Part shown: positions 22,883 through 32,337 of the stretch, one piece after another | How the letters are laid out: the number at the start of each line of letters is the position of its first letter | Position numbering within the stretch: the stretch's first letter is position 1 | Assembly (NCBI RefSeq): GCF_009789675.1 | Contig: NZ_CP046916.1 | Span: forward strand, 682,001 to 746,000 | Reading direction: 5' to 3' | From: Paraburkholderia acidisoli | Lineage (GTDB): Bacteria; Pseudomonadota; Gammaproteobacteria; Burkholderiales; Burkholderiaceae | DNA: 64,000 nt | Notes under the pieces: generated by a model | Database searches by the model: none | What the model saw: the letters and a program-made list of their open reading frames with translations, nothing else | What the model was told of the DNA's origin: nothing | Translations under genes and position numbers: made by a program

Positions 22883-23380
22883 TCAGCCGCGCTTCCAGCC
22901 ATATTCGATGAAGGTGCGGCAGAGCAGCTCCATGCCTTTCGCGTCTTCGGCGTCGAAGCGCGCGAGGTGCGGGCTGTCCACGTCCCACACGCCGATCAGC
23001 TCGCCTTCCGGCGTCACGAGCGGCACGACGATCTCCGACTGCGACGCCGAATCGCAGGCGATATGGCCGGGGAATGCATGCACGTCGGGCACGACCTGGG
23101 TCTGCCGCGTGGCCGCCGCCGTGCCGCACACGCCCTTGCCGAGCGCGATGCGCACGCAGGCAGGCTTGCCCTGGAACGGGCCCACGACGAGTTCGGTGCC
23201 GTCGAACGAATAGAAACCGGCCCAGTTGAGGCCGTCGAGCGAGTGGAATACGAGCGAAGCGAAGTTCGCGGCGTTCGCGATGACGTCGGATTCGCCTTCG
23301 ATGAGCGAGCGCGCCTGCGCGGCGAGCGTTTCGTAGCGGGCGGTCTTGTCGGCGGGCAAAGAGTCGGAAAGCGAGAACAT
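22883..23380 (-). CDS. msrC: Free methionine-R-sulfoxide reductase (GAF domain)
   Basis: This 165-residue protein is a single GAF domain: ARSLIEGESDVIANAANFAS, LNWAGFYSFDG, LVVGPFQGKPACVRIALGKG, VCGTAAATRQTQVVPDVHAF, GHIACDSASQSEIVVPL, LIGVWDVDSPHLARFD. The three Cys (in KPAC, GVCG and HIAC) occupy the positions of the catalytic and resolving Cys of fRMsr (YebR/MsrC), which reduces free methionine-(R)-sulfoxide using thioredoxin. Length matches the family. It is followed by the acyltransferase and preceded by the c-di-GMP operon in the same direction with a 131-base gap. Confidence 0.93.
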   Translation of the reverse strand: MFSLSDSLPADKTARYETLAAQARSLIEGESDVIANAANFASLVFHSLDGLNWAGFYSFDGTELVVGPFQGKPACVRIALGKGVCGTAAATRQTQVVPDVHAFPGHIACDSASQSEIVVPLVTPEGELIGVWDVDSPHLARFDAEDAKGMELLCRTFIEYGWKRG

Positions 23381-23511
23381 ATGTCGGTCGATCGAAGTAG
23401 GGCGCGCTCGCCCGCACGGTGTTCACCGTGCGACTGCCAGCGCGCGCAAGGACAAACCCCGATTTTATCAACTCGTGCGGCGGCCTGTGCGCGGGCGGCA
23501 ACGCCGCGTGC

Positions 23512-25101
23512 TCAGACCGCGCTGGCCGCGTCGGTGGCCCGTTGCGTAACCACCGTGTTGCGGCCGGCGGCCTTGGCCTTGTAGAGCGCTTCGTCGGCGG
23601 CCTTGATGATCTTCGCGACATCGACATCGACATCGACATCGACATCGACATCGACATCGACATCGACATCGACATCAAGATCGCTACCCGCATCGGACCC
23701 GGGTGTCCAGCTTGCGCAACCGATGCTCGCGGTCACGCGTCCGTATTCGCTGCCCGCGTGCTCGATCCCGAGCGCGGTGATGGCCGCGCGCAGTTTTTCG
23801 GCGATGGCGCGCGCGCCTTCGGCGGGCGTGTCGGGCAAGACCACGACGAATTCCTCGCCGCCGTAACGCGACGCGGTGTCGGCCGGGCGCCGGATGCTTT
23901 CGCCGATACAGCGTGCCACCGCCGCGAGCGCGTCGTCGCCGGCCTGATGGCCGTACTGGTCGTTGTAGGCCTTGAAGCGGTCGATATCGACGAACAGCAG
24001 CGAAAACCCGCTGCCCGCGCGTTTCGCGCGCCGCGATTCGGCTGCGAGAATTTCGCCGAACGTGCGCCGGTTGGCGAGGCCCGTCAGGCTGTCCGTGCGC
24101 GCGAGCAGTTGCAGTTCCGACTCCGCGCGCACGCGCCTGCGCAACTGCGAGCCCAGCATGAACGACAACGCGACGAAGCCGAGCGCGAACACGCCCATGA
24201 GCGAGCCGATCGTGAGCGCGCGGCGGTGCCACGCGGCGTAAATGTCCTGCGGCGCTTCGGCAACCATGATGACGAGCGGCACGTGAGGAAAGCGCCGGTA
24301 CGTGTAGAGCCGGCGCACGCCGTCGACAGGCGAGCGCGCCGTAAAGCTGCCTTCGCTGCCCGGCTCGAAATGGCGGAACGTGGGCGCCTTCGAGTAATTG
24401 CGGCCGATCAGTTTCGGGTCGTAGGGCTGGCGCATGACGAGCGTGCCGCTGGCCGAGAGCAGCGAGATCGCGCCGTTGGTGCCGAGCGACAGGCCGCTGA
24501 ACAGATCGTGGAAATAGTCGAGATTGATGGCGATCATCACGATGCCCGCGAACGTACCGTCCGGGTGCGTGAGGCGCCGGCTCAGCGCGATGCTCGGCGT
24601 GCCGTTGCGCAGGCGCGAGCGGAACGGCTCGCTCACGTAGAGCCCGGCGTCGTGGTCGCGCTGCACCGTGAAGTAGTCGCGATCGGCGAAGTTGGCGTGA
24701 CGCGGCGTGTCGTGCGCCGAATCGATGACGATATTGCCGGCCTCGTCGAGCACGAGCATCGAGCCCAGAAAGTTCGCCGTGGCCGCGCGGTCGAACAGCA
24801 ATTGCGAGCGCAGATGCGGCGGCAGCGCCATCACGTCGTCGTGTTTGAGTCCTTCCACCACGGCTTCGAGCGAGAGCGCATAGAGCTCGAAGTTGCGCTC
24901 GATATCGCGTTCGGCAATGAGCGCGACGTTGCGCGACGTGTCGCGCGCGCGGTCCAGCGCGTCGTGCCGGCTTTGCAGCAACACGGTCGCCAGCAGCGCG
25001 ACCATCACGAACGCGAGCAGCAGGCCGCCGAAGAAAATGCCGTTGGGGCCCGTGAGTCGTCGGGCCCAAACGCGCGCGTGTTTCGCGAATGCGGCCATCA
25101 T
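23512..25101 (-). CDS. Membrane diguanylate cyclase (dCache-GGDEF) with DV repeat
   Basis: This 529-residue protein has helix 1 at residues 22-45 (GIFFGGLLLAFVMVALLATV), a periplasmic double-Cache-type sensor (residues 50-290), helix 2 near 300-320 and a GGDEF domain at 345-529. The active motif is RYGGEEF, with an RPAD inhibitory site five residues upstream, so product inhibition by c-di-GMP is expected. The domain is interrupted between SIGCASWTPG and AKIIKAADEALYKAK by about ten Asp-Val pairs encoded by a hexamer repeat. ATG 25101 overlaps the stop of the upstream GGDEF-EAL gene (ATGA), so the two opposing enzymes are probably translated together. Confidence 0.9.
   Translation of the reverse strand: MMAAFAKHARVWARRLTGPNGIFFGGLLLAFVMVALLATVLLQSRHDALDRARDTSRNVALIAERDIERNFELYALSLEAVVEGLKHDDVMALPPHLRSQLLFDRAATANFLGSMLVLDEAGNIVIDSAHDTPRHANFADRDYFTVQRDHDAGLYVSEPFRSRLRNGTPSIALSRRLTHPDGTFAGIVMIAINLDYFHDLFSGLSLGTNGAISLLSASGTLVMRQPYDPKLIGRNYSKAPTFRHFEPGSEGSFTARSPVDGVRRLYTYRRFPHVPLVIMVAEAPQDIYAAWHRRALTIGSLMGVFALGFVALSFMLGSQLRRRVRAESELQLLARTDSLTGLANRRTFGEILAAESRRAKRAGSGFSLLFVDIDRFKAYNDQYGHQAGDDALAAVARCIGESIRRPADTASRYGGEEFVVVLPDTPAEGARAIAEKLRAAITALGIEHAGSEYGRVTASIGCASWTPGSDAGSDLDVDVDVDVDVDVDVDVDVDVAKIIKAADEALYKAKAAGRNTVVTQRATDAASAV
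23617..23676 (-). repeat. Ten-copy GACATC hexanucleotide repeat
   Basis: Ten perfect GACATC units (plus-strand reading) lie inside the GGDEF gene and encode (Asp-Val)10 on the minus strand. A six-base unit keeps the frame, so slippage would lengthen or shorten the loop by two residues per unit without inactivating the gene. Confidence 0.95.
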
Positions 25102-27872
25102 CCGGACCAGGGTTTGGTCGAGGCATCCAGCGCGGCGCGGCTTTCTTCGAGCCACGCCAGGGCGTTGGGCGCCTCCACCGGGCGCGAGAACCAGTAGCCC
25201 TGCACCTCGTCGCAACCGTTTTCCACGAGGAAGTCGAGCTGGCGGCGCGTTTCCACGCCTTCGGCCACCACGTGCATGCCGAGCGTCTGGCCGAGCGCGA
25301 GCACGGCCTTCACGATCACTTCGTCGGCATGCGAGCGGCCGATGCCCTTCACGAACGACATATCGAGCTTCAGCCGGTCCGCCATGAAGCTGCGCACGTA
25401 GCCGAGACTCGAATAGCCGGAGCCGAAATCGTCGATGGCGATCGACAGCCCCATTTCGCGCAATGCCCGCAGCGTTGCGAGCGAGCGCGGCGCCATCAGC
25501 ACGCCTTCGGTGATCTCGAGTTCGATGTTGCGCGGGCTCACGCCGGTGCGCTCGAGCACGGCAGCGATCATGCGCGGCAGATCGGAACGCACGAACTGCA
25601 CGGGCGAGACGTTCACCGAGACGACGATGTCGGGATACCGGCTCGCCCACGCCCGGGTCTGGCGGCACGCGGTCTCGAACACGAATTCGCCGATTGGCAC
25701 GATCAGCCCGTTTTCTTCCGCGAGCGGAATGAACACGGCGGGACTGACCGGCCCGCGCTCGGCGTCGTTCCAGCGTACCAGCGCCTCGAAACCCGCGGCC
25801 TCGCCCGTGCGCGGATTCACGCGGGGCTGGTACGCGAGCGTGAACGCGCGTTGCGTCACGGCGCGGCGCAGCGCGTGCATGAGGCTCGTGCGCGCGCTGT
25901 TTTCCGTGGCGAGATGCTGGTCGAAGACCTGCATGCTGTCCGGTCCGATCGCCTTCGCGCGGTACATCGCCGAATCGGCATATTTGAGCAGCACGTCCGG
26001 GTCGCGCGAGTGGTCGGGGAACACGGCCACGCCCACGCTCGCCTGGGTGGCCACGACCTTGTTGCCGATCAGGAAGCCGTGCGTGAGCGACTCTTTCATC
26101 GCGGCGGCTGCGGCCACGAAACTGTCGAGGTCGCCGCGCCCGTAGAGCACGGCCACGAACTCGTCGCCCGCGTAACGCGCGACCACTTCGCCCTGCGCGA
26201 TATGGGCCGAGAGACGGCGCGCGACTTCGCACAGCACCTCGTCGCCGGCCGTGTGGCCGAGCGAGTCGTTGATCTCCTTGAAGTTGTCGAGATCGAAGAA
26301 GGCGAGCGCCATTTTCTGGTGCTCCCGCGTCGCGAGTTGCGTCATGGCGTGCAGGCGCGCCGTGAGACCGAGGCGATTGGGCAGGTGCGTGAGCGCGTCT
26401 TCGTTGGCCTGGCTGCGCAACTGCTCCTGGTAGCGAATGCGCTCGGAGACGTCGCTGAACACGGTCACGCAATGCGTGGGCCGCTGCTGGTCGTCGAGCA
26501 CGGGCGCCACGTGCAACGCGATCCAGTACGGCGTGCCGTCGGGCTTGACGCTTTGCAACAGGCCGCTGCCCTCGTTGGCGGATTGCATGGCTGTCCGGAT
26601 CGCCAGCGCTTCGTGTGACAGCGGGTCCGTGCCGAGCATGGTCCAGTGCTCCGCGCCGGTCGCTTCCCGCACGGAATGCCCGGTGATGCGCTCGAATGCG
26701 CCGTTCGCATAGGTGATGACGTCTTCGCCCGCGATGCGCCGCGAGATCACGACCGCGTTGTTGGTGGCTTCGAGCGCGCGGCTGCGTACCCGCAGCGTGT
26801 CCTTCGCCTCTTCGTGTGCGGTCACGTCGTGCGCGGTGATGAAGCAGGCCTCGCGGTCCGCATAGTCGAGCAGATGCCAGGCGACGTCGACATAAATGAT
26901 GGAACCGTCCGCGCGCTTGTGACGGCGCACGCCGCCCGAACCGCCGCGATTGCCGGAGTCGATATAGCGCCGCAGGTCGCGGCGGAACGCTTCGACGTCG
27001 GCGAGTGGACGCAGTTCGTCCACCGACATCGCGCGTAATTGCTGCAGCGTGGCGTCGTATTGACGCTGCGCGGCGGCGTTGGCGGTGAGGATCGCGAGGT
27101 CGTTCACGTCGAAAATGAGCATCGCAATGGGATGCTGCTCGAAATATTCGCGAAAGCGCCGCTCCGCTTCGAGCGCGACGATCCGGGAGGCACTGCGCGA
27201 AAGCGCCGCGCGATGGCTCGTGAATACCGCGAAGATGAGCAGCAGCGCGCCGGCCGTGGCCGCGGCGATCAGCGACAACTTCTGCCGAGCGAGCTGCGAT
27301 TGCGAACTCATTTGCATCGCGCGGATCTGATCGCGTTCCTGGCTGCGCAACGCGGTGAGCAAAGTCATGATCGAGCTGAGCGTGTCGTTCGCGTGTTGCA
27401 GCAGCGCCGGTTCGAGCTTCGCGCCCGCGTCGGCGAGGGCGATATTGCGGGCGGCGGCGTCGAGCTGTTCGGGCCAGACGGCGCTCAACGCGCGCAACTG
27501 GCGCAGCGTACGCGTAATGCGCGCGCCGCCCCGCGCGTCGCGTTCGAGGCGGTCGTAGATGCCGGCGACCGTCGCCGCCCGCTTGATGGGCCATGCACGC
27601 GAGGTATAGCCGGCCGTACCGACGCCTTTGAGAAAGTCGGTGTTGGCCGCCATGTGCAGCGTGAGCAGCGTTTCGAGTTCGGCCGTGACGCCCAGCGCGC
27701 TTTGCAGTTCGCGATCCTGCGCGCCGCGCGTGAGCGCCGCGGTAATGGCCGCGCTCACGGAAAGGCACAACACCAGCACCACGGCCAGCGTAATGACGGG
27801 GGATCGGCCAGCGAAGCGGCGCGCCTTCCACGCCCTCGTTGCTCTCAGATTATGGTTTTCTGCTACGTTCAT
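25098..27872 (-). CDS. PAS-GGDEF-EAL c-di-GMP signalling protein
   Basis: The product is about 924 residues from ATG 27872; GTG 27914 is an in-frame alternative. A membrane anchor (VITLAVVLVLCLSVSAAITAA) and a periplasmic helical sensor (about residues 45-210) are followed by a second helix (LSLIAAATAGALLLIFAVF). Two PAS domains come next (YFEQHPIAMLIFDVNDLAIL; ALEATNNAVVISRRIAGEDV), then GGDEF (ARYAGDEF, acceptable variant) and EAL (AGFEALVRW, IELEITEGVL, IDDFGSGYSSL, LKLDMSFVK, VVAEGVET, VQGYWFSRPV). EAL residues look intact, so phosphodiesterase activity is likely; the AGDEF site may still work. It is the first gene of an operon with the diguanylate cyclase. Confidence 0.9.
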   Translation of the reverse strand: MNVAENHNLRATRAWKARRFAGRSPVITLAVVLVLCLSVSAAITAALTRGAQDRELQSALGVTAELETLLTLHMAANTDFLKGVGTAGYTSRAWPIKRAATVAGIYDRLERDARGGARITRTLRQLRALSAVWPEQLDAAARNIALADAGAKLEPALLQHANDTLSSIMTLLTALRSQERDQIRAMQMSSQSQLARQKLSLIAAATAGALLLIFAVFTSHRAALSRSASRIVALEAERRFREYFEQHPIAMLIFDVNDLAILTANAAAQRQYDATLQQLRAMSVDELRPLADVEAFRRDLRRYIDSGNRGGSGGVRRHKRADGSIIYVDVAWHLLDYADREACFITAHDVTAHEEAKDTLRVRSRALEATNNAVVISRRIAGEDVITYANGAFERITGHSVREATGAEHWTMLGTDPLSHEALAIRTAMQSANEGSGLLQSVKPDGTPYWIALHVAPVLDDQQRPTHCVTVFSDVSERIRYQEQLRSQANEDALTHLPNRLGLTARLHAMTQLATREHQKMALAFFDLDNFKEINDSLGHTAGDEVLCEVARRLSAHIAQGEVVARYAGDEFVAVLYGRGDLDSFVAAAAAMKESLTHGFLIGNKVVATQASVGVAVFPDHSRDPDVLLKYADSAMYRAKAIGPDSMQVFDQHLATENSARTSLMHALRRAVTQRAFTLAYQPRVNPRTGEAAGFEALVRWNDAERGPVSPAVFIPLAEENGLIVPIGEFVFETACRQTRAWASRYPDIVVSVNVSPVQFVRSDLPRMIAAVLERTGVSPRNIELEITEGVLMAPRSLATLRALREMGLSIAIDDFGSGYSSLGYVRSFMADRLKLDMSFVKGIGRSHADEVIVKAVLALGQTLGMHVVAEGVETRRQLDFLVENGCDEVQGYWFSRPVEAPNALAWLEESRAALDASTKPWSG

Positions 27873-28251
27873 TGCCGCGAAAACAGAATGCGCCACACCG
27901 TCCGCGACACACACTCGGAAGCGGAACCGGCATACGGGTTACTTGCGGCGGCGCGTCGCATTGATCAGCACGCGACGTACCAGGACGTTCCCGAATCCAG
28001 CGCGCATGACTTTTGGCGCGGCCCGGGTTCTTCTGCTGAATAACGGGCTAATCGTGCACGGCTTGAGTCGGTGTAAATACCTGGCGAGTCAACCTGATAA
28101 GTGGTGTTCAGAAAGAGGGATCGGTCATTCGTGCATCGCGCCGGTCGTTATTGCCGATTTTTTTCGCGCCGCATCAATCTCCGTTTATTCTCCAAACTGT
28201 CATAGCGCGCAGATTACTCTCGCAGCGTGCCGGCTAACATAGGGAGCAAGC
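27873..28251. promoter_or_regulatory. Divergent intergenic region
   Basis: These 379 bases separate the minus-strand c-di-GMP operon from the plus-strand phospholipase-D-like gene and must carry both promoters. I see no convincing consensus boxes. Short ORFs here have no protein-like features. AGGGAG lies just before the downstream ATG. Confidence 0.4.
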
Positions 28252-30066
28252 ATGCCGACGAAATGCATCGCGTTTTCGAATAACGACGTCATTCTGATTG
28301 CCTGGACCTTTGCGGGGAAACTCAAGAACTGCGTGGGCTGCGATATCCGGCGTATTCCGGCAGAAAAGGCCGACGTGCGCAGCAGCGAACCGCAAGGCGA
28401 ATCGCTGCCCGCCATGGCTGGTTTTCCCGGCGACCCGAATACCGGCAAGAGCGGCCGAACCACCGCGCAGGCGCCGATCCAGAAATTGTTCTGGAAAGAT
28501 TTGTCGGTCACTTATTTGAAGTCGCCCGGTCCGTATATCTACCAGATCATTCCGCTCAAGGGCGAATTCGATAAACAGGGTGTGCCCACGCTCACGCCGT
28601 ATCCCAACGTGAAGCCGCTCTTCTCGAATCCCGTCTCACTCAACGCGAATCACGGCCCGAAAAACGCCGAAGCCGATTTACAGGCCTGGTTCAATCGCGG
28701 CATTCTCGCGACCCAGGCGCTCACGCACGAAGTCCCCACGAGCAAAACCACGGGTGCGCCGGACAAGGGCGCTTTGCTCAAGCGCATTGCCGACCCGAAA
28801 GACAGCCTGCGCGAATCGCTGGCGAGCGATCTGATCACGGTCTTGCCCTCGCTGCTGGAGGAAGCGAAACAGGAGGGCGGCGACTGCTATGCGGCGCTTT
28901 ACGAGTTGAATGACAAGGAACTCGAATCGCATCTCATCGGCAACAAGCAATTGCATTTGATTCTCTCGAATACCTACGACAGCGAGAGTCACGATCCCGA
29001 TAAGGAAAATGCGCCCGCGCGCAAGGCATTGCATGCTTCGGGCGTGGATATGCTCGACCGCATTTTTCCGGACAGCAGCCATATCGGCCATAACAAATTC
29101 ATGCTGTATCTGGACGCCAAAGGCAAACCTGCCGCGGTGCTCACGGGCTCGACCAACTGGACTTCCACGGGCCTCTGCGCGCAAACCAATAACAGTCTCG
29201 TGGTGCGCTCGCCGAGCGTGGCGCAGGCGTATTCGGACTACTGGGATCGCATCAAGGCGGACACGGACCAGGCCAGCGGCGACGGGCATTCGTTGCAGGG
29301 CAAGACGTTTCGCACCGCCAACCACACCCCGGTAAGCGTGAAAGTGCCGGGCGCCGCGAAGGGCACGGCGTGGTTCTCGCCGAACACGCCGCAAAAGAAC
29401 AAGCCGAAAAACGCGAAAGACCTGCCGCCCGCGGATATGGCCGATATCAACGCGCGCATCATGGCGGCGAAACATGCTGTGCTGTTTCTTTGCTTCGACC
29501 CGGGTAACCCGAGCATCATCGAGTCGGCGGCGCAGGCGCTGGTCGCGAGGCCCACGTTGTTCGTGCGCGGCGCGCTCACCAATGTGGAACGCGCGGGCAA
29601 CTTCGTGATCGACCTGCACGACAATCAGCGCGAACCCGACGATCCCGCCCAGGTCATTCCCGCAAAGGCTGTCAACGACACCTTCGGCGTCTGGGAAAAG
29701 GAACTGCTCAACGCGGGGCATGCTGTCATCCACGACAAGATCGTGGTGATCGACCCGTTCGATCCGAAGCGTTGCACCGTGATCGTGGGCAGTCACAACC
29801 TCGGCTACAAGGCGTCGTACACGAACGACGAGAACCTGCTCGTGATCGAAGGCAACACGAGTCTCGCGCAGGCCTACACGGTGCATGTGCTCGACGTGTA
29901 CGACCATTACCGCTGGCGCTATCTGCTCGCCGAATACGGCAACAAGGACAGCTGGCACGGCCTCAATCCCGACGACAGCTGGCAGAACCGTTATTTCCCG
30001 GGCAAGAATAAAAAACCCGATGCGGAACTGAGTTTCTGGCTATCGGCGGCAAGCGTCATGCGCTGA
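28252..30066 (+). CDS. Phospholipase D-like (HKD) protein
   Basis: This 604-residue protein has two HKD-type motifs: IGHNKFMLYLD with a downstream VLTGSTNWT, and VIHDKIVVIDPFDP with VIVGSHNLG. Both contain HxK and GSxN, so a working two-motif PLD active site is expected. There is no signal peptide or membrane helix. The C-terminal tail (YRWRYLLAEYGNKDSWHGL, SWQNRYFPG) is shared with large bacterial PLD-like proteins. It lies about 4.6 kb from the T6SS locus and could be an effector or a cytoplasmic nuclease/lipase. A small membrane-anchored protein is encoded convergently next to it. Confidence 0.85.
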   Translation: MPTKCIAFSNNDVILIAWTFAGKLKNCVGCDIRRIPAEKADVRSSEPQGESLPAMAGFPGDPNTGKSGRTTAQAPIQKLFWKDLSVTYLKSPGPYIYQIIPLKGEFDKQGVPTLTPYPNVKPLFSNPVSLNANHGPKNAEADLQAWFNRGILATQALTHEVPTSKTTGAPDKGALLKRIADPKDSLRESLASDLITVLPSLLEEAKQEGGDCYAALYELNDKELESHLIGNKQLHLILSNTYDSESHDPDKENAPARKALHASGVDMLDRIFPDSSHIGHNKFMLYLDAKGKPAAVLTGSTNWTSTGLCAQTNNSLVVRSPSVAQAYSDYWDRIKADTDQASGDGHSLQGKTFRTANHTPVSVKVPGAAKGTAWFSPNTPQKNKPKNAKDLPPADMADINARIMAAKHAVLFLCFDPGNPSIIESAAQALVARPTLFVRGALTNVERAGNFVIDLHDNQREPDDPAQVIPAKAVNDTFGVWEKELLNAGHAVIHDKIVVIDPFDPKRCTVIVGSHNLGYKASYTNDENLLVIEGNTSLAQAYTVHVLDVYDHYRWRYLLAEYGNKDSWHGLNPDDSWQNRYFPGKNKKPDAELSFWLSAASVMR

Positions 30067-30086
30067 GGCTCGCGCTTCCCGCGGTT

Positions 30087-30455
30087 TTAGCCGGCTCCGC
30101 CCTTGATTTCCACGGAGCCGGTGCAGTCGATCAACGCCGTGTAGTTCGGCGAGCCCGCCGGTTGATCCGGAGTCCGAAACGGCACGACCCAGTTCCGATC
30201 GTTGCCGTCCCAATGCGCGCCGCTCTGCAAGGTGAACGACTTGCTTTGGAAGGCTGCGCCTCGTTCGCCGTCTATCTTGCCCTTGAGGGCGGTTTGTTGC
30301 CATTGCACCGTGTTGCTTTCGCAGATGCCGGCGTCCGCGGGCTTGCGGGCCCACGGCTTCATTTCCGCGAGCACGAACGTGAGGATGATGAACCCCGCGC
30401 AGATCACGGCGGAGAGGGTAACGGTCTTGCGAGGGCGTCGGGCGGCTTCCTGCAT
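30087..30455 (-). CDS. Small membrane-anchored hypothetical protein
   Basis: This 122-residue protein starts at ATG 30455 behind CAGGAG; an in-frame upstream ATG at 30518 lacks a good site. One N-terminal helix (TVTLSAVICAGFIILTFVLA) is followed by a soluble, probably periplasmic domain (CESNTVQWQQTALKGKIDGE, SFTLQSGAHWDGNDRNW, LIDCTGSVEIKGG) with two Cys that could form a disulfide. I do not recognise the family. It converges on the PLD gene with a 20-base gap, so an immunity role is conceivable but unsupported by operon order. Confidence 0.7.
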   Translation of the reverse strand: MQEAARRPRKTVTLSAVICAGFIILTFVLAEMKPWARKPADAGICESNTVQWQQTALKGKIDGERGAAFQSKSFTLQSGAHWDGNDRNWVVPFRTPDQPAGSPNYTALIDCTGSVEIKGGAG

Positions 30456-30753
30456 GGCGGCTCCTGTTTCAAAAACGTTCGCAAAGGTTTCCGCAAGCGC
30501 GGTGCCCGCGTCGTTCACAAAAGCCGGCGCCTTTAATCGGCCGCCTGCCGTTCCATTGCGTCATCGCACGTTCGGCCACGCAGGAAAATGATTCGGGGCA
30601 GAATGGACGGCATTAACCAGCGTGCCGGAAAAAACCTGAAAAAAATCGGGCGCGGCTTTTGCGTGAAGGGCGTCGAAATCCTGCAAGTCCGTCTTGTCAG
30701 ATCAATCGGTCGAGTCAATTTGCGCAGTCCATGCGCGCCATGAGGAGGGGAAA

Positions 30754-31059
30754 ATGAACCAGCAACGCAAGTGGTTTGCCGTCGCGGCCGCCGTTTCCGT
30801 CATGATGCTGGCCGAACCGGCGTTCGCGCAGAATGCGCCTGCGGATACGTCCGGCACCGCGGCCAGCGCGAGCACCGCGAAACCGACCAAGGCGCAGCGC
30901 AAGCAGGCGCGCAAGGAAGCACGGGCTCGCAAGAATGCCGAATTGAGCAAGCTGGAAAAGAACGGCTACAACCCGGCTACGTCCAATGATTCCACGTATC
31001 CGCAAGACATTCAGAATGCGGAGAAAAAGGCGAATGCGGCGCCGGGTGCGAACCAGTAA
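30754..31059 (+). CDS. Small secreted DUF4148-like protein
   Basis: This 101-residue protein starts at ATG 30754 after GAGGAGGGG. The signal peptide (FAVAAAVSVMMLAEPAFA) is followed by an Ala/Ser/Thr linker and a basic helix (KAQRKQARKEARARKNAEL). The ending, KLEKNGYNPA then YPQDIQNAEKKA, follows the DUF4148 pattern abundant in Burkholderiaceae periplasmic proteins of unknown role. It is monocistronic, with its own terminator after it. Confidence 0.75.
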   Translation: MNQQRKWFAVAAAVSVMMLAEPAFAQNAPADTSGTAASASTAKPTKAQRKQARKEARARKNAELSKLEKNGYNPATSNDSTYPQDIQNAEKKANAAPGANQ

Positions 31060-31080
31060 TGCGCAGACGAGTGCGCTGAG

Positions 31081-31123
31081 AGAAGCCCGGCGTCCGCGTC
31101 TGACGATGCGGCGCCGGGGTTCT
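31081..31123 (+). terminator. Rho-independent terminator
   Basis: AGAA-G-CCCGGCG (31081-31092) pairs with CGCCGGG-G-TTCT (31112-31123), followed by a T-rich TCTTC. It lies 22 bases after the small secreted-protein gene. Confidence 0.6.
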
Positions 31124-31144
31124 TCTTCGACAACACCCCCGTTT

Positions 31145-32335
31145 TCATTTCACGCGATCGACCTGATCTGCGCGACGTGAAATCAAACCTGTGAGTTTTC
31201 GGGCGACGCGCTTCGCTTGCGCCCACAGCAGCTTTATCTCCACGCAGCGCCCACGCAGACCGAGTACGATCACGCGCGTTTCATGCCGCGTTTGCCGATT
31301 GCTCCAGCGGGCCTTGTAGTCGCCATGCAGCGGCCGGAAGTCGAAGTCGAGTTGATGCTCTTGCGCCCAGCGAGCAACGAATTCCACCAGTAAGTTTCCC
31401 GGCGAATGCGTGCTGAACGCTTCATCGTAGGTGGTAATGAAATATTCGACCTGCTGCGCGCCCACGAGATTGATCGAAGCGGCCACCGGCTTCCCATCGA
31501 CTTTGACACAGGCAACCAGTGGCGTGCAAGCGAGGTCGACACGCGCTGCGAGCGCGAGAAAGAAATCACGCACGTCGTCTTGCAGCAAATACGGTGTGTC
31601 GATGGCGCGTTTCTGCGCCCACTCGCGCTTATTGGCGAATAGCCATGTGAGTACGTTTTGCGTGTCTTCGACATTCGTGCACCAGCTGCAACTCACTGCG
31701 CCGGTTTTGGCGAGCCGTCTCGCGCTGTAGCGCAGCGCCGAGCGAAAGGCGGCCGGGCGCGTGGCGAGAAAATCATCGAACAAGACATACGCGCGCAAGC
31801 CGATTGCATAGCCGGGCATGACGCGCGCACGCTCGGGCAGCCAGCGCGGCGCCCAGGCGCGAGGTGCGGCGTCCAGTGCGTAGGACAGCGCGCTGCCGTG
31901 TTCGAGCATGGGTACGTCGAGCACGTCGGCATGGATACGGCGTATCGCGCCCACGGCCGCGGCGTAAAGGTCCGCGCGGCGGGTGTCCTTAATGAGCGGG
32001 CCGCCGTATTCCTCGCCGCTGCCGCAACTCAAATGGCGTGCCGTGCGCAGCACGCCTTCACGCGCGATCGACACGGGCCACATCACCACGAGTTCGTGCG
32101 CGTCGTAGACGCAGGCGACTTCGAGGGTCGCGCCGTTCGCGAAGGCGCGCGCCGCCGCGAGCGCGGCATAGTCGAAACCCGTGAATGGCGAGCGGGCGTC
32201 GGGCGCGGCCACCAGCGCGAGCCACTGTGCTTCGAGCGCGCGAAACGCGTCGAGCGACTCGCAACGTCGCACCTCGCTGCGCAACGAGGTCGAAGACGCG
32301 TCCAGCGCGTCGGGCGTGAGGACGGGCGTGGCCAC
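31145..32335 (-). CDS. GNAT-type acyltransferase (CelD/BcsL-like, Acetyltransf_6)
   Basis: This 396-residue protein's start is GTG 32335, directly after the methyltransferase stop at 32338; an open frame to 32545 runs through that gene and is rejected. The C-terminal half follows the FemAB/GNAT-like fold of CelD-type proteins: YSARRLAKTGAVSCSW, FANKREWAQKRAIDTPYLLQ, LVACVKVDGKPVAASINLVG, EYFITTYDEAFSTHSPGNLL, LDFDFRPLHGDYKARW. Such proteins acylate polysaccharide or other envelope components. It forms a two-gene unit with the methyltransferase; the substrate is unknown. Confidence 0.8.
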   Translation of the reverse strand: MATPVLTPDALDASSTSLRSEVRRCESLDAFRALEAQWLALVAAPDARSPFTGFDYAALAAARAFANGATLEVACVYDAHELVVMWPVSIAREGVLRTARHLSCGSGEEYGGPLIKDTRRADLYAAAVGAIRRIHADVLDVPMLEHGSALSYALDAAPRAWAPRWLPERARVMPGYAIGLRAYVLFDDFLATRPAAFRSALRYSARRLAKTGAVSCSWCTNVEDTQNVLTWLFANKREWAQKRAIDTPYLLQDDVRDFFLALAARVDLACTPLVACVKVDGKPVAASINLVGAQQVEYFITTYDEAFSTHSPGNLLVEFVARWAQEHQLDFDFRPLHGDYKARWSNRQTRHETRVIVLGLRGRCVEIKLLWAQAKRVARKLTGLISRRADQVDRVK

Positions 32336-32337
32336 GG

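Noticed and set aside
27936..28242. Small plus-strand ORF upstream of the PLD-like gene
   Set aside because: No start site with a ribosome-binding sequence and no protein-like features; probably chance.
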